This document shows, piece after piece, positions 6,495 to 10,432 of a stretch of 10,432 nucleotides of DNA. The notes below the pieces were generated by a model. It saw only the letters and a program-made list of their open reading frames with translations. It was not told the origin of the DNA and made no database searches. A program made the translations under genes and the position numbers. The stretch comes from Bacillota bacterium (GTDB lineage Bacteria > Bacillota > Clostridia > Peptostreptococcales > Anaerovoracaceae): positions 1-10,432 of the forward strand of contig JAEDMR010000059.1 of the NCBI GenBank assembly GCA_016302925.1, given 5' to 3'. How positions within the stretch are numbered: position 1 is the first letter of the stretch; every line of letters begins with the position of its first letter.

Positions 6495-6929
6495 ATGCAA
6501 CTGACAGAAAATATTAAGAACTGCAATGGCTGCGGGGCCTGCGATGTGGCATGCAAAGCCCGGTGCGTGAGAATCGTGGAGACAGAGGATGGCCGCAGAG
6601 AACCGGTCATCGATGAGCGTGGCTGTAATAAATGCAATGCCTGCAGGCTGTACTGCCCGCTGTTTAACCCGGTGGATCTGCCGGATTTTGACGACTGGTA
6701 CGAGTTTAACGAAGAATATTATAAGCGGGATATGCCGCCGGTTTACCGGCAGACCATGCGAAGCGTCAAGACGGGACAGCATACGGAGTTTGTGGGAACC
6801 CTGTGCCAGATTGCGGCGCTGAAATCCCTGATGGGAGATCGCCTGCGGCCGAATCTGGTGGTTTACCCGATGATCTGCACCGAGGAAACCCGGGAAAAGT
6901 ACGGATGCCGGGAGTGCGGATTTTATTAA
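6495..6929 (+). CDS. Short 4Fe-4S dicluster protein with a reduced FrhB-like tail
   Basis: A 144-residue protein. The N-terminal half has two clostridial ferredoxin motifs: C10-x2-C13-x2-C16-x3-C20 and C44-x2-C47-x2-C50-x3-C54, enough for two 4Fe-4S clusters. The usual Pro after the fourth Cys is replaced by Lys21 in the first motif and kept as Pro55 in the second. The C-terminal half contains EFVGTLCQIAALK (98-110), resembling the GTPCQIAGLK segment of coenzyme F420 hydrogenase/dehydrogenase beta-subunit (FrhB) proteins, followed by LVVYPMICTEE and a final CRECGFY. Full FrhB proteins are about 350 to 450 residues, so most of the flavin domain is missing. It is either a compact electron-transfer protein or a remnant. 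GAGGTGG (6482-6488) lies 6 bases before the ATG, so it is set up to be translated. A weak promoter is possible (TTTACA at 6450-6455, TATCAT at 6471-6476, short 15-bp spacing). Physiological partner unknown. Confidence 0.72.
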   Translation: MQLTENIKNCNGCGACDVACKARCVRIVETEDGRREPVIDERGCNKCNACRLYCPLFNPVDLPDFDDWYEFNEEYYKRDMPPVYRQTMRSVKTGQHTEFVGTLCQIAALKSLMGDRLRPNLVVYPMICTEETREKYGCRECGFY

Positions 6930-6937
6930 GTTTTATC

Positions 6938-6966
6938 TTGACAAGTGTATATAAATGTTATATAGT
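6938..6966 (+). promoter_or_regulatory. Sigma-A promoter of the ytr-like ABC operon
   Basis: TTGACA (6938-6943) is a perfect -35, separated by 17 bp from TATAGT (6961-6966). The predicted start is near 6973, giving a leader of about 42 bases. The spacer is very AT-rich. The -10 lies inside the left arm of the operator palindrome, so occupancy by the repressor would exclude polymerase. Confidence 0.85.
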
Positions 6967-6990
6967 GTACTTATCCAATAAGTACACTAT
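6962..6990. promoter_or_regulatory. YtrA-type operator, perfect 13-bp inverted repeat
   Basis: Arms 6962-6974 and 6978-6990 are perfect reverse complements around a 3-base centre (CCA). Within them AGTGTA (6964-6969) and TACACT (6983-6988) are 13 bp apart, exactly the AGTGTA-N13-TACACT spacing reported for the Bacillus subtilis YtrA operator. The gene 25 bases downstream encodes a YtrA-type GntR protein, so autoregulation is very likely. In RNA from the upstream ferredoxin-like gene the same repeat would form a hairpin followed by TTGTTTTT (6990-6997), so it may also act as that gene's terminator. Confidence 0.82.
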
Positions 6991-7014
6991 TGTTTTTCCC
7001 GGGAGGTTTATTTA

Positions 7015-7398
7015 ATGGATATCATTATCAGCAATACATCCAGCACGCCCATCTACGAGCAGATCACCTCGCAGGTGAAGGCACAGGTCATGGACGGCAC
7101 CCTGAAGCCGGGGGATTCCATCCCCTCCATGCGTGCCCTGGCGAAATCCCTGCACATCAGCGTCATCACGGTGCAGCGGGCCTACGAAGACCTGCAGAAG
7201 GACGGTTTCATTGAGACCGCCGTGGGAAAGGGCAGCTTCATTTCTGCCGACGGTTCCGACTTCTGGCAGGAAGAACAGCAGCGCATGGCCGAAGACCATC
7301 TGGCGAAGGCCGCCGACATCGGACGGAAATGCGGCATCAGCCTGGCGAAGATGAAGGAACTGCTGGAACTGTTTTATGAGGAGGATCCAGATTTATGA
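7015..7398 (+). CDS. GntR-family repressor, YtrA subfamily
   Basis: A 127-residue regulator with a GntR winged helix at residues about 10-78: PIYEQITSQVKAQVMDG for helix 1, PSMRALAKSLHISVITVQRAYEDL for the helix-turn-helix, and GFIETAVGKGSFIS for the wing. A short helical tail of about 45 residues follows instead of a ligand domain. That small dimerisation tail defines the YtrA subfamily, whose members usually repress their own ABC-transporter operon and are relieved by cell-envelope-active compounds. GGGAGG (7001-7006) sits 8 bases before the ATG. The stop overlaps the next start by 4 bp (ATGA, 7395-7398). The palindrome at 6962-6990 is its probable operator. Inducer unknown. Confidence 0.93.
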   Translation: MDIIISNTSSTPIYEQITSQVKAQVMDGTLKPGDSIPSMRALAKSLHISVITVQRAYEDLQKDGFIETAVGKGSFISADGSDFWQEEQQRMAEDHLAKAADIGRKCGISLAKMKELLELFYEEDPDL

Positions 7399-8273
7399 AT
7401 ACTATTTCGAATACAGCAAATGCGTTGGAGATTCGCGGTCTGCGGAAGGACTTCGGCGATTTCAGCCTGCAGGACGTGGATCTGACCGTACCCGCCGGAT
7501 CGGTGGTTGGTCTGATCGGAGAAAACGGCGCAGGCAAGACCACGACCATAAAGACTGCCATGGAACTGCTTCACAGAGACTGCGGAAGCGTGAAATTTTA
7601 CGGAAAAGAGCTGGCGGAAGATCCCAACGGCGTCCGGGAGAAAATCAGCGTGGTTTTCGATACGCCCCATTTCAGCCCGAATCTGAACATGAAGCAGGCG
7701 GAAGCCATCTGCAGCTCCATCTATCGCAGCTGGGACAGCCAGACGTGGGAAGATTGCATGCGGAAGTTCAATCTGCCGCAAAAAAAACCGCTGAAAGATT
7801 TCAGCAAGGGCATGAAGATGAAGTTCAATCTGGCGGTGGGTCTGTCCCACCATGCCAACCTGCTGATTCTTGATGAACCCACATCGGGCCTGGATCCCGT
7901 CATGCGGGACGACATCCTGGATATTTTCCTGGACTTCATGCAGGACGAAAGCCATGCGATTCTGCTGTCCTCCCATATCACAACGGATCTGGAAAAGATC
8001 GCCGACTATATCGCATTCCTCCACGAGGGGAAACTGATCTTCTGCCTGCCGAAGGACCAGCTTCTGTACCAGTATGGGGTGATCCGCTGCAGCCGCTCGG
8101 ACTTCGCGAAGATCCGTCCGGAAGACATGGTGGCATGGCGCATGGAAGACTACCAGTGCAGCGTGCTGACGTGCGACCGGCAGGGGGCCGGAAGGAGATA
8201 TCCGGAGCTGGTCATCGATGCGCCGACTATCGATGAAATCATGCTGTTTTATGTGAAAGGAGAGCGGAAATGA
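7395..8273 (+). CDS. ABC transporter ATP-binding protein (YtrB/BcrA-like)
   Basis: A 292-residue cytoplasmic ATPase subunit of an ABC-2 type system. It has Walker A GENGAGKT (residues 42-49), Walker B LLILDEP (156-162), D-loop SGLDP (164-168) and the switch His194. The signature loop is FSKGMKMK (136-143) in place of LSGGQ, and the Q-loop position reads VVFDTPHF with Asp89 instead of Gln. Both departures are, as I recall, common in YtrB-type subunits paired with YtrA repressors, so they do not by themselves indicate loss of activity. About 75 residues after the switch region form an accessory C-terminal domain. AGGAGG (7380-7385), inside the repressor gene, lies 9 bases before the ATG. The stop overlaps the permease start (8270-8273). 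It very likely forms the transporter with that permease. Substrate unknown. Confidence 0.93.
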   Translation: MNTISNTANALEIRGLRKDFGDFSLQDVDLTVPAGSVVGLIGENGAGKTTTIKTAMELLHRDCGSVKFYGKELAEDPNGVREKISVVFDTPHFSPNLNMKQAEAICSSIYRSWDSQTWEDCMRKFNLPQKKPLKDFSKGMKMKFNLAVGLSHHANLLILDEPTSGLDPVMRDDILDIFLDFMQDESHAILLSSHITTDLEKIADYIAFLHEGKLIFCLPKDQLLYQYGVIRCSRSDFAKIRPEDMVAWRMEDYQCSVLTCDRQGAGRRYPELVIDAPTIDEIMLFYVKGERK

Positions 8274-8908
8274 AAGGGCTTATTCTAAAAGACATCTGCA
8301 ATCAGCTGGGGCAGCTGAAGGCATTCGCCATGATGCTTGTGATTTTTATCGTCTGCTTCGCCAACTCGGCGGAAGGTACATTGATTATCATGTGCGCGGT
8401 ATATGCCACAGTGATGGTGATCAGCAATCTTGCCATGGATGAATCCTGCCAGTGGGAAATTTTCGCCCTGACCATGCCGGTGACCCGGCGTCAGCTGGTC
8501 CTCGCAAAATATATCGTCGCCATTTTCTATGCACTGCTGGGGATTGTGGTGGGCACGGCAGCCACGCTGATCATCCGTCTCCTCGGCTTTGGTTCGGGAG
8601 ACGCTGCCTTCTGGGAGCTGCTGCAGATTTCTGTGGTGGGTATCGTCATTGCGGCGATTTTCATCTCCTTGCTGCTGCCGGTGGACTTTAAGTACGGTGT
8701 ACAGAAGGGACGACTGGTGCTCTTCGGCGTGGCGGCCTTCATCGGCGGAGGCGGCGTGCTTCTGTCCGGAAAAGAAGAAATGCTGAACGGTTTCTTCAGC
8801 CGGTTCAGCGGCAGTTCCGGCGGACTATTTTTCGGCGCACTGGCACTGCTGCTGCTTCTGATCTCTTTCACCATTAGCAACCGGATCATGGATAAGAAGG
8901 AATTCTGA
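8270..8908 (+). CDS. ABC-2 type permease (ABC2_membrane_5-like)
   Basis: A 212-residue integral membrane protein with about six predicted helices by hydrophobicity: residues roughly 18-31, 37-55, 78-102, 118-136, 148-166 and 184-203. A short cytoplasmic N-terminus (MKGLILKDI) and the segment MDESCQWEIFALTMPVTRRQLVLAKY (56-81) match the typical ABC-2 family-5 arrangement, in which an acidic DE pair precedes the LP-x-sR-x-x-x-V-x-x-KY loop. It is the membrane partner of the ATPase encoded immediately upstream (4-bp overlap, AAGGAG at 8257-8262). Only one permease gene is present, so the working transporter would be a homodimer of this subunit. Whether it exports a compound or acts in envelope stress is not visible. 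Confidence 0.88.
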   Translation: MKGLILKDICNQLGQLKAFAMMLVIFIVCFANSAEGTLIIMCAVYATVMVISNLAMDESCQWEIFALTMPVTRRQLVLAKYIVAIFYALLGIVVGTAATLIIRLLGFGSGDAAFWELLQISVVGIVIAAIFISLLLPVDFKYGVQKGRLVLFGVAAFIGGGGVLLSGKEEMLNGFFSRFSGSSGGLFFGALALLLLLISFTISNRIMDKKEF

Positions 8909-8938
8909 CCGGAACCTCTTTCTTTCAGGCAGATTCTG

Positions 8939-8947
8939 TGATACAAT
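8939..8947 (+). promoter_or_regulatory. Possible extended -10 promoter for the dynamin-like gene
   Basis: TGATACAAT gives a TG-N-TACAAT extended -10 (hexamer 8942-8947). The -35 region 17 bp upstream (TTTCTT, 8919-8924) is poor. The predicted start near 8954 falls inside the terminator hairpin, so RNA begun here would lack the left arm and would not fold the terminator. This is the only promoter candidate I see for the downstream gene. Confidence 0.35.
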
Positions 8948-8979
8948 ACCTTTTGTCATCAGACAGAAGGTATTTTTAT
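8945..8979 (+). terminator. Intrinsic terminator of the ytr-like ABC operon
   Basis: A 13-bp stem pairs 8945-8957 with 8962-8974 (AATACCTTTTGTC with GACAGAAGGTATT, one G-U pair) around an ATCA tetraloop, followed by a T-rich tail (8973-8980, TTTTTATT). It starts 36 bases after the permease stop. Confidence 0.85.
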
Positions 8980-9014
8980 TGGAAAATTTCAGAGAAACAG
9001 GTAAGGAAAAAAGA

Positions 9015-10295
9015 ATGGGTGAAAACATACTGGAAAAGGTAAAACAGCTGGAAACGCTGTTTGGGAAATACGAAATTACAGGCAGGGAACTGATGCAGGT
9101 CCGCACTCTGGCAAAAAAGATTGAAAAGCAGGAAATGACCGTCTCCGTCATCGGCCAGTTCAAACGGGGAAAGAGCACTCTAGTAAACGGCATTCTGGGG
9201 GATAAGGTGATGCCGGTAGGCATCGTGCCGGTGACTGCTGTGGTGACTACCGTGAAGTACGGTGAGGAAAGGACCGCGCGGGTGCATTTTGAGAATGGGG
9301 CGGTAGTGACCTGCAGTTTCGACGAGATCGGCGGCTACATCAACGAGCAGGAGAACCAGGACAACCGTCTGGGCGTTTCACGGGTGGAGCTTTCGGTGCC
9401 GGCAGATTTCCTGAAGACGGGAATTACCCTGGTGGACACACCGGGAGTGGGCTCGGTCCATCAGAAAAACTCCGACGCGGCCTATGCCTTCGTGAAAGAA
9501 AGTGATGCGGTGATTTTCCTGCTGTCGGTGGACAGCCCTATTAACCAGATCGAGATTGAGTTTCTGGAGAAGACCCGGGCCTTTGCTTCGAAATTCTATT
9601 TCGCCGTCAATAAGGCAGATATCGTGGATGAAGAGGATCTGGAAGCATACCTGTCTTACTGCCGCCGGCTCATTGCAAAATTGATGGAAGTGGACGAGAT
9701 CCAGCTGTTTGCCGTCAGTGCCAGGAAGCAGACCGGCCTGACGGAACTGGAAGAAGCGGTGGAGAGGGACTGCCGGCAGAAGGCGGCGGACATCATTCAG
9801 GCGTCTGTGCGGCTGAAACTGCGGGACATCGTCCAGAGTGCGCTGCATCAGATCACCCTGTACCGGACTGCCCTCAGCATGACCGGGGAAGAATTCGAAG
9901 AAAAGTTCGGAAAAATGAACCAGACCTTTCAGGAAGTGCAGGAAGAGGCAGCAGCCTTCGGGCGGGAGTTCGCCGGAAACGGGGCCATGCTCCAGGCCCA
10001 GCTGAATCAGTTTAAGAACCAGCTCTCGGACAAAGTGCAGCAGCTGTTCGGCATAGAATATCATTATGACCTGCCGGAGGTGGAAATGGATGAAACGGCA
10101 GTGGGCAGCGGTCTGGATCAGGCAGTGTTTCTCCGCCAGACGGATCAGTTGTGTGAAGAACTGTCCCGGACTCTGAACACCATCTTCATGTACCGTGAAG
10201 AAAACGCCTATACGGTGGTGCGCCGGATCAACGACCTGAACCGGCTGGTGCGGAGTCTGGCCCGGATGCGCAGCGAGCTGGCAGCAGAAGAATAA
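9015..10295 (+). CDS. Bacterial dynamin-like GTPase, short form
   Basis: A 426-residue dynamin-family GTPase. G motifs are intact: P-loop GQFKRGKS (residues 47-54), G2 PVTAVVTT (72-79), G3 DTPG (141-144) and G4 NKAD (199-202). Residues 1-40 and about 260-426 are charged and helical, the stalk-like part. Dynamin-like proteins remodel or tether membranes through GTP-driven assembly; bacterial ones have been linked to envelope stress and phage tolerance. Most are 550 residues or longer with a hydrophobic membrane paddle. I see no hydrophobic stretch in the C-terminal half here, so the membrane-binding segment seems absent. The ATG at 9015 is preferred over an in-frame TTG at 8979: AAGGA (9003-9007) lies 7 bases before it, whereas the TTG overlaps the terminator and has no ribosome binding site. 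The gene follows a terminator and has its own, so it is probably transcribed alone. Confidence 0.88.
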   Translation: MGENILEKVKQLETLFGKYEITGRELMQVRTLAKKIEKQEMTVSVIGQFKRGKSTLVNGILGDKVMPVGIVPVTAVVTTVKYGEERTARVHFENGAVVTCSFDEIGGYINEQENQDNRLGVSRVELSVPADFLKTGITLVDTPGVGSVHQKNSDAAYAFVKESDAVIFLLSVDSPINQIEIEFLEKTRAFASKFYFAVNKADIVDEEDLEAYLSYCRRLIAKLMEVDEIQLFAVSARKQTGLTELEEAVERDCRQKAADIIQASVRLKLRDIVQSALHQITLYRTALSMTGEEFEEKFGKMNQTFQEVQEEAAAFGREFAGNGAMLQAQLNQFKNQLSDKVQQLFGIEYHYDLPEVEMDETAVGSGLDQAVFLRQTDQLCEELSRTLNTIFMYREENAYTVVRRINDLNRLVRSLARMRSELAAEE

Positions 10296-10319
10296 AACGA
10301 AGGAAAACACTTTTTCCGT

Positions 10320-10360
10320 ATGAAAGGCCCAGCGTAAAAACTGTGCCTGTTTCATTTTTT
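10320..10360 (+). terminator. Intrinsic terminator after the dynamin-like gene
   Basis: ATGAAA-GGC-(C)-CAG (10320-10332) pairs with CTG-(T)-GCC-(TG)-TTTCAT (10341-10355) around an 8-nt A-rich loop, followed by T to 10360. Small bulges are present but the T-tract is clear. A shorter hairpin GGAAAA/TTTTCC (10302-10317) sits just upstream and may add to it. Confidence 0.72.
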
Positions 10361-10432
10361 AAGAAAGAATTAAGAATTTTCTGCTGCTTTTTTTTCGCAA
10401 GATTTGTTAAGATACGATAGTGTAAAATAGTT
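10361..10432. other. AT-rich tail, possible start of the next promoter
   Basis: No gene is seen in these final bases. There is a T8 run (10388-10395) and -10-like hexamers TACGAT (10413-10418) and TAAAAT (10423-10428), but no good -35 at the right spacing. The region looks like the upstream part of another transcription unit cut by the window edge. Confidence 0.25.

Overview
The window reads as chromosomal DNA from an anaerobic, moderately GC-rich member of the Clostridia (Bacillota). The grounds are strong GGAGG-type ribosome binding sites, TTGACA/TATAAT-like promoters, intrinsic terminators with T-tracts, a Re-type citrate synthase that is typical of strict anaerobes, a YtrA-type GntR/ABC-2 operon, and a clostridial-style metallophosphatase. 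I cannot name a genus from sequence alone. All eight protein genes that carry a recognisable domain architecture, plus one small ferredoxin-like gene, lie on the + strand. I see no insertion sequence, phage gene or CRISPR array.

Layout. An initiator tRNA-Met (7-82) with its own terminator is followed by a PPP-family metallophosphatase gene (149-889). The 368-base gap 890-1257 contains a promoter-like pair (893-920) placed directly in front of a heavily self-complementary block ending in T-tracts (about 927-1042), which is a candidate small RNA. It also contains three GTATAC operator-like palindromes, two of which overlap a near-consensus promoter (1169-1197). That promoter drives the metabolic operon 1258-6397: Re-citrate synthase-like enzyme, FadR-type GntR regulator, monomeric aconitase, and an NAD(P)-isocitrate dehydrogenase, closed by a strong terminator (6413-6452). 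A 144-residue protein with two 4Fe-4S motifs and a cut-down FrhB-like tail follows (6495-6929).

A second regulatory unit starts at 6938: a consensus promoter whose -10 is embedded in a perfect 13-bp inverted repeat (AGTGTA-N13-TACACT), driving a YtrA-type GntR repressor, an ABC ATPase and an ABC-2 permease with 4-bp ATGA overlaps (7015-8908). After a terminator comes a gene for a short bacterial dynamin-like GTPase (9015-10295) with its own terminator. The last 70 bases are AT-rich and hold no gene that can be supported.

How the genes work together. The 1258-6397 operon supplies the full oxidative route from acetyl-CoA plus oxaloacetate to 2-oxoglutarate (citrate, isocitrate, 2-oxoglutarate). 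In anaerobes with an incomplete TCA cycle this is the route to glutamate. The GntR gene inside the operon and the GTATAC sites at its promoter suggest that the operon controls itself in response to a small acid effector; that part is inference. The ytr-like unit looks like a self-repressed, stress-inducible exporter or membrane ABC system. The dynamin gene is probably an independent transcription unit.
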